Assembly: GCA_910585295.1 (NCBI GenBank)
Contig: CAJUDE010000043.1
Span: 6,229 to 70,228, forward strand
DNA: 64,000 nt
Origin: an uncultured Lachnospiraceae bacterium
GTDB lineage: Bacteria > Bacillota > Clostridia > Lachnospirales > Lachnospiraceae
Reading direction: 5' to 3'
Part shown: positions 23,695 through 32,038 of the stretch, in pieces
How the letters are laid out: every line of letters begins with the position of its first letter
Position numbering within the stretch: position 1 is the first letter of the stretch
The notes under the pieces: generated by a model
What the model was told of the DNA's origin: nothing
Database searches by the model: none
The model's input: only the letters and a program-made list of their open reading frames with translations
Position numbers and translations under genes: made by a program

Positions 23695-25236
23695 ATGAGT
23701 AAAAAACCTGCTGTATTAATGATTTTAGATGGATTTGGATTGAATGAAAAGCATGAGGCAAATGCAGTATATGAGGCAAATACGCCTAATATTGATGGGT
23801 TGATGAAAGACTGCCCCTTTGTCAGGGGATATGCAAGCGGGCTTTCCGTAGGGCTGCCAGACGGGCAGATGGGGAATTCTGAAGTTGGGCATTTGAATAT
23901 GGGTGCAGGAAGGATTGTCTATCAGGAATTGACCAGGATTACAAAAGAGATTGAAGACGGCAGCTTCTTTAAAAATGAGGCGCTGTTAAAAGGCATAAAG
24001 AACGCCAAGGACAACCACTCCGCCCTGCATTTGTACGGGCTGTTGTCAGACGGCGGCGTACACAGCCATAACACCCATTTATATGGGCTGCTGGAACTGG
24101 CAAAAAGGGAAGGCGTTGAACATGTATATGTGCATTGCTTCCTTGATGGGCGCGACACATCCCCAACTTCCGGCAAAGGGTTTATGGAAGCGCTGGAAAA
24201 TAAAATGCAGGAAATTGGCATAGGCGAGATTGCAACTGTTATGGGCCGTTACTATGTGATGGACCGAGACAACCGTTGGGACAGGGTGGAAGCTGCCTAC
24301 AAAGCCCTTGTGGATGGCGAAGGGAAACGTGTGGCCAATGCAGTGGAAGCAGTGGCGGCTTCCTATGCGGAAGATGTGACAGACGAATTTGTGGTTCCCA
24401 CCGTGGTAGAGAAGGATGGGGAGCCAGTTGCCACAATCAAAGATAATGACACTATTATTTTCTTTAATTTCCGCCCTGACCGCGCAAGGGAGATTACCAG
24501 GACTTTCTGTATGGACGAGTTTGACGGGTTTGACAGAGGGAAAAGGAAAGATGTGACTTACATCTGCTTTACAGAATATGACGTTACAATCCCCAATAAA
24601 ACGGTGGCGTTCCATAAAGTGGAACTGAGCAATACGTTTGGGCAGTTTTTGGCTGACCATGGGAAGGCTCAGGCAAGGATAGCAGAGACAGAGAAATACG
24701 CCCATGTCACCTTTTTCTTTAATGGCGGCGTGGAGGAGCCGAACAAAGGGGAAGACAGGATTTTGGTAAATTCCCCGAAAGTGGCGACTTACGATTTGAA
24801 GCCGGAAATGAGCGCATATGAAGTTTGCGACAGGCTGGTGGAGGCGATTAAGTCTGATAAGTATGATGTGATTATCATTAACTTTGCAAATCCTGACATG
24901 GTAGGGCATACTGGCGTGGAAGCAGCGGCAATTAAAGCTGTGGAAGCAGTGGATGAATGTGTTGGCAAGGCTGTGGAAGCGCTGAAAGAAGTGGATGGCG
25001 TAATGTTCTTGTGCGCGGACCATGGGAATGCAGAGCAGTTGATAGATTACAGCACAGGGGAGAGTTTTACCGCCCATACCGTCAACCCAGTGCCGTTTAT
25101 CCTGATTAATTATGACGACAATTATACCTTAAGGGAGGGCGGATGCCTGGCAGACATTGCGCCTACCCTGATTGAGATTATGGGGATGGAGCAGCCAGAA
25201 GAAATGACTGGGAAATCCTTGTTAGTAAAACGGTAA
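23695..25236 (+). CDS. gpmI: 2,3-bisphosphoglycerate-independent phosphoglycerate mutase
   Basis: Interconverts 3- and 2-phosphoglycerate in glycolysis; a manganese-dependent alkaline-phosphatase-fold enzyme. The 513 residues match the family. The N-terminal metal site is VLMILDGFGL, the phosphorylated Ser is in QMGNSEVGHLNMGAG, and the C-terminal metal sites are in NFANPDMVGHTG and CADHGNAEQL. The start at 23695 follows GGAGG; an in-frame ATG 12 bases upstream is the alternative. Eno, the next glycolytic enzyme, is 5 kb downstream. Confidence 0.97.
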   Translation: MSKKPAVLMILDGFGLNEKHEANAVYEANTPNIDGLMKDCPFVRGYASGLSVGLPDGQMGNSEVGHLNMGAGRIVYQELTRITKEIEDGSFFKNEALLKGIKNAKDNHSALHLYGLLSDGGVHSHNTHLYGLLELAKREGVEHVYVHCFLDGRDTSPTSGKGFMEALENKMQEIGIGEIATVMGRYYVMDRDNRWDRVEAAYKALVDGEGKRVANAVEAVAASYAEDVTDEFVVPTVVEKDGEPVATIKDNDTIIFFNFRPDRAREITRTFCMDEFDGFDRGKRKDVTYICFTEYDVTIPNKTVAFHKVELSNTFGQFLADHGKAQARIAETEKYAHVTFFFNGGVEEPNKGEDRILVNSPKVATYDLKPEMSAYEVCDRLVEAIKSDKYDVIIINFANPDMVGHTGVEAAAIKAVEAVDECVGKAVEALKEVDGVMFLCADHGNAEQLIDYSTGESFTAHTVNPVPFILINYDDNYTLREGGCLADIAPTLIEIMGMEQPEEMTGKSLLVKR

Positions 25237-25285
25237 GGAAAAGGAATTTATATCAAGCAATTTTTCTATATGCCCTAAGGCAGAA

Positions 25286-25326
25286 GCATCCCCCGCAGGC
25301 CTAATGCTCAGGTTTGCGGGGGATGC
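25286..25326. terminator. bidirectional terminator between gpmI and the PilZ-like gene
   Basis: GCATCCCCCGCA (25286-25297) and TGCGGGGGATGC (25315-25326) pair perfectly between converging genes. Confidence 0.75.
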
Positions 25327-25343
25327 CTTTAGATAAAAAATAA

Positions 25344-25685
25344 CTATTCTCTGGAACACATATGGTTTCGGATGGAAGTGCGGAAGGAATCTTCCAGTTC
25401 CACAAACTCACAGACATATGCATACCGGGCATGTTCTAACATAGAGCAGTGGGTAACCTTTAGCTTAATTAGGAACTCTGGGACTGCCCCTAGGTCCAGG
25501 CATGCATGGAAGCACTGCATGGGGAGGATGCATTCAGAGATTAACCCAACGCTATGTTCTGAAATATTGGTCAATTCAATGGGGACTTCCAGATGGTGGA
25601 TGCCAGAAGCATCCTGTTTGTATAGATCACAAATAGAGAGACGAATGTCTGTGAGGATTCGTTTACTTCTTTGCTTTTCCAGCAT
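25344..25685 (-). CDS. PilZ-like protein (113 aa)
   Basis: A small cytosolic protein beginning MLEKQRSKRILTDIRLSI, with IELTNISEHSVGLISECILP and YVCEFVELEDSFRTSIRNH later. The strand pattern and the D/N-x-S-x-x-S-x-G core resemble a PilZ domain that binds cyclic di-GMP, but the N-terminal RxxxR motif is only approximate (RSKR). The start at 25685 follows AAGGAGG; a longer frame upstream lacks one. It is not in an operon. Family assignment is tentative. Confidence 0.6.
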   Translation of the reverse strand: MLEKQRSKRILTDIRLSICDLYKQDASGIHHLEVPIELTNISEHSVGLISECILPMQCFHACLDLGAVPEFLIKLKVTHCSMLEHARYAYVCEFVELEDSFRTSIRNHMCSRE

Positions 25686-25775
25686 GGTTGATTTGACCTC
25701 CTTTGTAGTTTTGGAATAGTATTTTGGTACTAGTTTAGCATGAGATTTTAGAGTTGGCAAGCAAAAAAATATGCA

Positions 25776-25805
25776 TTGACGAACAGAAAGGGCCTGTATT
25801 ATAAT
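25776..25805 (+). promoter_or_regulatory. promoter of the purC-purF-purB operon
   Basis: TTGACG (25776-25781), 18-base spacer, TATAAT (25800-25805). No guanine riboswitch or PurR box was recognised in the short leader. Confidence 0.65.
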
Positions 25806-25885
25806 AAACCCGGATATCAGAAGGGATATTCAGGATAATAGTGTTTCAATTGGAGTGGAGCGGCATAATAAGAATGGAGGAAACA

Positions 25886-26764
25886 ATGAGTATTCAGGAA
25901 TTTAAACCAGTAAAAGAAGGGAAAGTGCGTGAGGTTTATGATAATGGGGACAGCCTTATTATTGTAGCGACAGACAGGATTTCAGCTTTTGACGTGATCT
26001 TAAAAAACAAAATTACACAAAAGGGTGCAATTTTAACAAAGATGTCGAAATTTTGGTTTGACTTTACAAAAGACATTGTGCCAAACCATATGCTTTCTAC
26101 AGAAGTGGCAGATATGCCTGAATTTTTCCAAACAAAAGAGTTTGACGGGAACAGCATGAAATGCAAGAAGCTAAAAATGCTTCCAGTGGAGTGCATTGTC
26201 CGTGGATATATAACAGGGAGCGGCTGGGAGAGCTATCAGAAGGATGGGACGGTATGCGGCATCCGCCTGCCCGAAGGCTTGAAAGAGTCAGACAAGCTTC
26301 CAGAGCCGATTTATACGCCAACTACAAAAGCGGATTTGGGCTTGCACGATGAGCATATTACCTTTGAGGAAAGCGTGGAGATTTTAGAAAAGTTACATCC
26401 AGGCAAAGGGGCGGAATATGCGAAGCAAATCCAGGAATGCACCGTCAATTTATATAAAAAATGTGCGGAATATGCACGGGGCAAAGGGATTATCATTGCG
26501 GACACCAAATTTGAATTTGGCCTGGATGAAAATGGGAATGTGGTTTTGGGGGATGAGATGCTTACTCCAGACAGCTCCAGGTTCTGGCCAGTGGAAGGGT
26601 ATACGCCTGGGACATCCCAGCCCTCCTTTGACAAACAGTTTGTCCGGGATTGGTTAAAGGAAAATCCAGACAGCGGGTATTTGCTGCCAGAAGAAGTAGT
26701 GGAAAAGACGGTGGACAAATACAAAGAAGCTTATGGGCTTTTGACCGGTGAAGCATTTGCATAA
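25886..26764 (+). CDS. purC: SAICAR synthetase
   Basis: Joins CAIR and aspartate using ATP in purine biosynthesis. This is the long form, 292 residues. Motifs are KEGKVREVY near the N-terminus, ATDRISAFDV, VECIVRGYITGSGWESY, and DTKFEFGLDENG with LGDEMLTPDSSRFWP. The start at 25886 follows GGAGG, inside a longer open frame. purF and purB follow at 18 and 56 bases. Confidence 0.96.
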   Translation: MSIQEFKPVKEGKVREVYDNGDSLIIVATDRISAFDVILKNKITQKGAILTKMSKFWFDFTKDIVPNHMLSTEVADMPEFFQTKEFDGNSMKCKKLKMLPVECIVRGYITGSGWESYQKDGTVCGIRLPEGLKESDKLPEPIYTPTTKADLGLHDEHITFEESVEILEKLHPGKGAEYAKQIQECTVNLYKKCAEYARGKGIIIADTKFEFGLDENGNVVLGDEMLTPDSSRFWPVEGYTPGTSQPSFDKQFVRDWLKENPDSGYLLPEEVVEKTVDKYKEAYGLLTGEAFA

Positions 26765-26782
26765 ACCTAGCTGGAGGGATTT

Positions 26783-28228
26783 ATGGAGGACAGAAAGATA
26801 GGGACCCACACGGATTTTGATAAGCTGCATGAAGAGTGTGGTGTTTTTGGGATATATGATTTTGATGGGAATGATGTGGCGTCCACGGTTTACTATGGGC
26901 TGTTTGCTTTACAGCATAGAGGGCAGGAAAGCTGCGGCATTGCAGTGGGCAGCACAACAGGGCCTAAGGGGAACGTGGCGTCCCAAAAAGGGATGGGGCT
27001 GGTGAACGAGGTGTTTACCCAAGAGTCCCTGGAAGGGCTGAAAGGGGACATTGGGGTAGGGCATGTGCGCTATTCCACGGCCGGGGCATCTACCCATGAA
27101 AACGCCCAGCCATTGGTGCTGAATTATGTAAAAGGGATGCTGGGCCTTGCCCATAATGGGAACCTGGTCAATGTGAATGAACTACGCAGGGAATTGGAAT
27201 ATACAGGGGCGATTTTTCAAACGACCATTGACTCAGAGGTGATTGCCTACCATATTGCAAGGGAGCGTTTGAATACCCATGCTGTGGAAGACGCGGTTTG
27301 CCGTGCGGCCGAAAAATTAAAAGGCGCGTTTGCGCTGGTTGTCATGAGCCCGCGCAAGCTGATTGGGGCAAGGGACCCGTTTGGCTTCAAGCCCCTATGC
27401 ATTGGGAAGCGTGGGCATGCATATATCATTGCTTCTGAGACTTGCGCATTGGAGACGATTGGGGCAGAGTTTGTGCGTGATGTCCTTCCAGGGGAAATTG
27501 TGACAATTACGCCAGAAGGCATCAAGTCAGATACCAGCCTTTGCCTCCCCAAAGGGCAGGAAGCGAGATGCATTTTTGAATATATTTATTTTGCAAGGCC
27601 AGACAGCCGGATTGACGGGGTAAGCGTATATGCTTCCAGGGTGCAGGCAGGGCGTTTTCTGGCGATGGACACGCCGGTGGAGGCGGACCTTGTGGTGGGC
27701 GTACCGGAATCTGGCAATGCCGCGGCCCTTGGGTATGCCATGGAATCTGGCATTCCGTATGGCACGGCATTTATTAAAAACTGCTATGTGGGGCGGACGT
27801 TTATCAAGCCGGGGCAGAGCAGCAGGGAGTCCAGTGTTAAGGTAAAGCTAAATGTCTTGACGGAAGCGGTAAAGGGGAAAAGGGTCGTTATGATAGACGA
27901 CTCCATTGTCCGTGGGACTACCTCTGGGCGTATTGTAAAAATGCTGCGTGAGGCAGGGGCAAAAGAAGTTCATGTGCGTATTTCTTCCCCGCCCTTTTTG
28001 TGGCCTTGCTATTTTGGGACAGACATCCCGGAACGGGAGCAGTTAGTGGCGTACCGCCATTCGGTAGAAGAAATCTGCCAAGCCATAGGGGCGGATTCCC
28101 TGGGGTATCTGGATATTGGGCGGCTGGGGGAGATGGCAGAAGGGCTTTCCATTTGCCGGGGCTGCTTTACTGGGGAATATCCTATACAGCCACCCAAAGA
28201 GGATATTCGCGGAAGCTTTAAGCGGTGA
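26783..28228 (+). CDS. purF: amidophosphoribosyltransferase
   Basis: First committed step of purine synthesis, PRPP + glutamine to phosphoribosylamine. The 481 residues have an N-terminal Ntn-hydrolase domain whose nucleophile is Cys19 (HEECGVFGIYD), exposed after removal of an 18-residue propeptide, then LQHRGQESCGIA. The C-terminal phosphoribosyltransferase domain has VVMIDDSIVRGTTSGRIV. Cys residues near the C-terminus (SICRGCFTGEYP) suggest the Fe-S cluster of the Bacillus-type enzyme. AGGGATTT precedes the ATG. Confidence 0.97.
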   Translation: MEDRKIGTHTDFDKLHEECGVFGIYDFDGNDVASTVYYGLFALQHRGQESCGIAVGSTTGPKGNVASQKGMGLVNEVFTQESLEGLKGDIGVGHVRYSTAGASTHENAQPLVLNYVKGMLGLAHNGNLVNVNELRRELEYTGAIFQTTIDSEVIAYHIARERLNTHAVEDAVCRAAEKLKGAFALVVMSPRKLIGARDPFGFKPLCIGKRGHAYIIASETCALETIGAEFVRDVLPGEIVTITPEGIKSDTSLCLPKGQEARCIFEYIYFARPDSRIDGVSVYASRVQAGRFLAMDTPVEADLVVGVPESGNAAALGYAMESGIPYGTAFIKNCYVGRTFIKPGQSSRESSVKVKLNVLTEAVKGKRVVMIDDSIVRGTTSGRIVKMLREAGAKEVHVRISSPPFLWPCYFGTDIPEREQLVAYRHSVEEICQAIGADSLGYLDIGRLGEMAEGLSICRGCFTGEYPIQPPKEDIRGSFKR

Positions 28229-28284
28229 CTGCCCTATGGTTTTATATTTCACTGCTGGAGTAATAGATAAGGAAGGAGACAGAA

Positions 28285-29736
28285 ATGGCTACAGACAGAT
28301 ATAACAGCCCGTTATCAGAACGGTATGCAAGCAAGGAGATGCAGTATATTTTTTCCCCAGATATGAAATTCCGTACCTGGAGGAAACTTTGGATTGCCCT
28401 TGCAGAAACAGAGATGGAACTTGGCTTAAGCGAGAACGGGAAGCCTGTCATCACGCAGGAACAGATTGATGAATTAAAAAGCCATGCAGAGGATATCAAT
28501 TATGAAGTTGCAAGAGAACGGGAGAAATTAGTAAGGCATGACGTGATGAGCCATGTGTATGCCTATGGGCAGCAATGCCCGAAGGCGGCTGGGATTATCC
28601 ATTTAGGGGCGACTTCTTGCTATGTGGGGGATAATACCGACATTATTGTTATGGATGAGGCCTTGAAGCTGGTGCATAAGAAGCTGGTTAATGTGATTGC
28701 AGAGCTGGCAAAGTTTGCAGATACTTATAAAGCGCTCCCAACCCTTGCATTTACCCATTTCCAGCCAGCGCAGCCTACCACGGTAGGGAAACGCGCGACA
28801 TTGTGGCTACAGGAATTTTTGATGGATCTGGAGGATTTGGAATATGTGATGGGGAGCCTGAAGCTGCTGGGTTCCAAAGGGACAACCGGGACTCAGGCAA
28901 GCTTCCAGGAATTATTTGCCGGCGACCAGGAAACCATTGACAAGATCGACCCAATGATTGCGCAGAAAATGGGATTTGCGGAATGCTACGCAGTGTCTGG
29001 GCAGACGTATTCCAGGAAGGTGGACGCCAGGGTATTGAACGTCCTTGCAGGGATAGCGGCCAGCGCCCATAAAATGTCCAATGACATCCGGCTTTTACAG
29101 CATTTGAAAGAAGTGGAGGAACCGTTTGAGAAAAACCAGATTGGGTCTTCCGCTATGGCGTATAAGAGGAACCCAATGCGCAGTGAGCGTATCGCTTCCC
29201 TGGCAAGGTATGTGATGGTGGATGCGTTAAACCCTGCCATTACTTCGGCAACCCAATGGTTTGAGCGTACCCTGGATGACTCCGCGAACAAGCGCCTGTC
29301 TGTGCCAGAAGGATTCCTTGCGGTGGATGGGATTTTGGATTTGTGCCTGAATGTGGTGGATGGGCTTGTGGTGTATGAGAAAGTAATCCGCAAGCATATG
29401 ATGGCGGAGCTGCCTTTTATGGCCACCGAAAATATTATGATGGACGCAGTGAAAAATGGCGGGAACCGGCAAGAGCTGCATGAAAAAATCCGCCGGCTAT
29501 CCATGGAGGCAGGCAAGAATGTCAAGGAAGAGGGGAAAGACAATAACCTGCTTGCATTGATTGCAGGCGATGCGACGTTTAACCTGACATTAGAAGAATT
29601 GGAACGTTCCATGGAGCCGTCCAAGTATGTAGGGCGGGCGCCGCTGCAGGTGGAAAAGTTCCTGGCGCAGGCGGTGCAGCCTGTCCTGGAAAAGAACCAG
29701 TCAGCCCTTGGTATGACAGCGGAGATTAATGTATAA
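28285..29736 (+). CDS. purB: adenylosuccinate lyase
   Basis: Releases fumarate from SAICAR and from adenylosuccinate, so it serves two steps of purine synthesis. The 483 residues resemble the longer eukaryote-like PurB form. The signature loop is SSAMAYKRNPMRSE, with catalytic Ser; the active-site His is expected in HLGATSCYVGDN or THFQPAQPTT. AAGGAGA precedes the ATG. It is the last gene of the purC-F-B operon and is followed by a terminator. Confidence 0.96.
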   Translation: MATDRYNSPLSERYASKEMQYIFSPDMKFRTWRKLWIALAETEMELGLSENGKPVITQEQIDELKSHAEDINYEVAREREKLVRHDVMSHVYAYGQQCPKAAGIIHLGATSCYVGDNTDIIVMDEALKLVHKKLVNVIAELAKFADTYKALPTLAFTHFQPAQPTTVGKRATLWLQEFLMDLEDLEYVMGSLKLLGSKGTTGTQASFQELFAGDQETIDKIDPMIAQKMGFAECYAVSGQTYSRKVDARVLNVLAGIAASAHKMSNDIRLLQHLKEVEEPFEKNQIGSSAMAYKRNPMRSERIASLARYVMVDALNPAITSATQWFERTLDDSANKRLSVPEGFLAVDGILDLCLNVVDGLVVYEKVIRKHMMAELPFMATENIMMDAVKNGGNRQELHEKIRRLSMEAGKNVKEEGKDNNLLALIAGDATFNLTLEELERSMEPSKYVGRAPLQVEKFLAQAVQPVLEKNQSALGMTAEINV

Positions 29737-29757
29737 GAAAAAATAAGATGGAAGATG

Positions 29758-29794
29758 CAAAGGGAAATGCTTAGGGACAGGCTATTTCCCTTTG
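29758..29794 (+). terminator. terminator of the pur operon
   Basis: CAAAGGGAAAT (29758-29768) pairs with ATTTCCCTTTG (29784-29794), followed by TTTTGCCCTTTT. Confidence 0.75.
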
Positions 29795-29815
29795 TTTTGC
29801 CCTTTTATAATGCCG

Positions 29816-29856
29816 TGAGGGTAAATACCCCGTAGCTTGCCGCGGGGTATTTCACG
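29816..29856 (+). repeat. AAATACCCCG hairpin repeat
   Basis: AAATACCCCG (29823-29832) pairs with CGGGGTATTT (29843-29852), and the flanks CGTGA / TCACG extend the stem. Similar AAATACCCCGCAGC sequence appears at 42604. The remaining bases up to 30066 hold no feature that I can support. Confidence 0.6.
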
Positions 29857-30066
29857 ATAGAATCATGGGGTCATTAAAAATACAAAAAGCTTTGCCTTTG
29901 CATAATTCCAAAGCTTCCTGCAAATACTCTAAACAGGAAAACTCTATGATAGGTAGGCATTTGCGAAACGCAATCGTTTTATGAATTTCCTATACCATTC
30001 AAAAACTTTGGTAATTTGGCAGTTTCGCAACCACCTAATGTGATAGGAAGCGAAAGGAGAGCAGCT

Positions 30067-31386
30067 ATGAGCTTGTGTTTGAAAATTACGGACATCCATG
30101 CAAGGGAAATTTTAGATTCCAGGGGGAACCCTACTGTTGAGGCGGACGTGACAGTGGAGACGACCAGCAATGGGAAAAAAACGACTGGGCGTGCCGCCGT
30201 GCCGTCTGGAGCCTCTACCGGGCAGTTTGAGGCAGTGGAGTTAAGGGATGGGGAACCGAGGTATTTCGGCCTTGGGGTCCAAAATGCGGTGAAGCATGTA
30301 AATGATAAAATTGCAAAAGTTTTGGTGGGGAAGAATGCGCTGAATCAGGTGGAGATAGACCGTACCCTGATTGCGGAGGATGGGACGGATGACAAAATCA
30401 ATCTGGGCGCAAATGCCATGCTGAGCGTATCCCTGGCAGTGGCAAGGGCTGCTGCAAAAGCCATGGAGCTGCCTTTGTACCAGTACTTGGGCGGCACCAA
30501 TGCAAAGCAGATGCCAGTCCCCATGATGAATATCTTAAATGGCGGCCGCCATGCAGACAATACGGTGGACTTTCAGGAATTTATGATTATGCCTGTGGGC
30601 GCAAAAAGCTTCCAGGAAGGGCTTCGCATGTGTGCGGAGGTATACCATAACCTGAAAAAAATCTGTGAGAAGGAAGGGCTTTCCACAGCAGTTGGGGACG
30701 AAGGCGGATTTGCGCCAGACCTGCCGGACACATTGTCTGTGCTGGAACTGATCCAAAAGGCCGTGAAGGCTTCTGGGTATGCGCCAGGGGAAGATTTTAA
30801 AATTGCCTTGGATGCAGCAGCCAGCGAGCTGTATGATGAAAAGACGGGCATGTACCATTTTCCAGGGGAGTCCAAAGTCAAAGGGGAAAAGGTTGCCCGC
30901 AATACCAGCGAGATGATAGAGTACTATGCAGGGCTGATTGAGAAGTTCCCAATTATCTCCATTGAGGATGGGCTGGATGAAGAAGACTGGGACGGATGGA
31001 AAGCAATGACAGAGCAGCTAGGGGAAAAGATTCAGTTGGTGGGGGACGATTTGTTTGTGACCAACACGAAACGTTTGGATGCCGGCATTAAGCTTGGGAC
31101 GGCAAACGCCATTTTGATTAAAGTGAATCAGATTGGGACATTGACAGAAGCCATGGAAGCCATTGAGACTGCCCATAAAAATGCGTACCGGGCAGTGATT
31201 TCCCACCGTTCTGGCGAAACAGAGGATACATTTATTGCAGATTTAGCAGTGGCGGTGAACGCGGGGCAGATTAAGACTGGCGCCCCCTGCCGGGCAGAGC
31301 GCACGGCAAAATACAACCAGCTTCTTCGGGTTGAGGAGCAGCTTGGGGTTGTGGCAGAGTATAAAAACCCTTTCAATAAATTTTAA
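30067..31386 (+). CDS. eno: enolase
   Basis: 2-phosphoglycerate to phosphoenolpyruvate. The 439 residues match the family. The N-terminal motif is AREILDSRGNPTVEADV with SGASTGQFEAVELRDG; the catalytic Glu region is VGDEGGFAPDL; metal ligands lie in ALDAAASELYD, SIEDGLDEEDWDGW and QLVGDDLFVTN; the signature LIKVNQIGTLTEA and SHRSGETEDTFIADLAV follow. The start at 30067 follows AAAGGAGA; the frame extends 17 codons upstream without a ribosome site. Confidence 0.97.
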   Translation: MSLCLKITDIHAREILDSRGNPTVEADVTVETTSNGKKTTGRAAVPSGASTGQFEAVELRDGEPRYFGLGVQNAVKHVNDKIAKVLVGKNALNQVEIDRTLIAEDGTDDKINLGANAMLSVSLAVARAAAKAMELPLYQYLGGTNAKQMPVPMMNILNGGRHADNTVDFQEFMIMPVGAKSFQEGLRMCAEVYHNLKKICEKEGLSTAVGDEGGFAPDLPDTLSVLELIQKAVKASGYAPGEDFKIALDAAASELYDEKTGMYHFPGESKVKGEKVARNTSEMIEYYAGLIEKFPIISIEDGLDEEDWDGWKAMTEQLGEKIQLVGDDLFVTNTKRLDAGIKLGTANAILIKVNQIGTLTEAMEAIETAHKNAYRAVISHRSGETEDTFIADLAVAVNAGQIKTGAPCRAERTAKYNQLLRVEEQLGVVAEYKNPFNKF

Positions 31387-31413
31387 TTCTGGCTGAAAGC
31401 TTTCTGCTGCAGG

Positions 31414-31440
31414 AATGCCGCGCCTTGCATGGCGGGCATT
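31414..31440 (+). repeat. hairpin downstream of eno
   Basis: AATGCCGCGCC pairs with GGCGGGCATT with one bulged G. No T-run. Confidence 0.35.
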
Positions 31441-31491
31441 TGCCTGCGGCGGAAAAGAAATATGCCGCTAAAGCGACCCGCCGCAGGCGGG

Positions 31492-31520
31492 GAATCCTGC
31501 AGAGCAGGATTCTTTGTTCT
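31492..31520 (+). terminator. terminator downstream of eno
   Basis: GAATCCTGC (31492-31500) and GCAGGATTC (31504-31512) form a perfect 9-bp stem with an AGA loop, followed by TTTGTTCT. Confidence 0.65.
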
Positions 31521-31563
31521 GGGAAGTAAGGAGCCAAAAGGGAGGTTCTTTTTGGAAAACCTC

Positions 31564-31592
31564 TTGAAATATACTTTGAAATGTGGTACCAT
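31564..31592 (+). promoter_or_regulatory. candidate promoter for secG
   Basis: TTGAAA (31564-31569), 17-base spacer, TACCAT (31587-31592); the -10 box is weak. Confidence 0.35.
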
Positions 31593-31633
31593 TAAACAAG
31601 TTGTGAGTCTAATACTCCGCAGCAAACGGATGG

Positions 31634-31692
31634 GGCATTCGCTAAATACCTGTGCCAGCATGGCAGCTTGGCTTATTGCCCGCGGGAATAAA
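31634..31692 (+). repeat. intergenic repeat family B, copy 1
   Basis: The block from GGCATTCGCTAAATACC to CCCGCGGGAATAAA recurs at 42728-42786 with about ten substitutions, including an invariant GGCAGCTTGGCT. Open frames across both copies are by-products of the repeat, not genes. Confidence 0.75.
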
Positions 31693-31715
31693 GTGATCAC
31701 AGGAGGTACGGAAAA

Positions 31716-31955
31716 ATGGCAGTTTTGAAGACAATTTTAATTGTAGCATTTATTCTGATAAGCATTGGGTTGACAGTTATTGTATTGATGCAGGAAGGCA
31801 AGTCGGCAGGGCTTGGGACGATCAGCGGGGCAGCGGATACATACTGGGGCAAGAACAAAGGGCGTTCCAAAGAAGGCGTTTTGGTAAAGGCTACTAGGTT
31901 AATGGTTGCGCTTTTTCTGATTATTGCGGCTGTGTTGAATATTGGGAGCTTCTAA
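31716..31955 (+). CDS. secG: preprotein translocase subunit SecG
   Basis: Small membrane subunit of the SecYEG channel, 79 residues. Two membrane segments are visible (TILIVAFILISIGLTVIVLM and LMVALFLIIAAVLNIGSF), joined by the conserved loop QEGKSAGLGTISGAADTYWG. CAGGAGGT precedes the ATG. The next gene is rnr, as in many Firmicutes where secG-rnr-smpB are neighbours. Confidence 0.95.
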   Translation: MAVLKTILIVAFILISIGLTVIVLMQEGKSAGLGTISGAADTYWGKNKGRSKEGVLVKATRLMVALFLIIAAVLNIGSF

Positions 31956-31989
31956 TAGCCGCCCTTTCCAGGGTGCATGGCACACAAGA

Positions 31990-32017
31990 GACTGTCGGTT
32001 TACGGCAGTCCTTTTTT
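31990..32017 (+). terminator. terminator between secG and rnr
   Basis: GACTGTCG (31990-31997) pairs with CGGCAGTC (32003-32010), followed by CTTTTTT. It lies 20 bases before the rnr start, so it may partly uncouple the two genes. Confidence 0.75.
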
Positions 32018-32038
32018 ATCTTATAGGAAAGGAAATTT

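Noticed and set aside
25806..25885. Purine riboswitch in the purC leader
   Set aside because: The leader is only about 70 bases and no paired three-way junction or conserved loop bases were found.
31429..31728. Plus-strand open frame of 99 codons between eno and secG
   Set aside because: It runs through a terminator, the secG promoter and repeat family B, and overlaps the secG start; its resemblance to other predicted proteins would come from the repeat.
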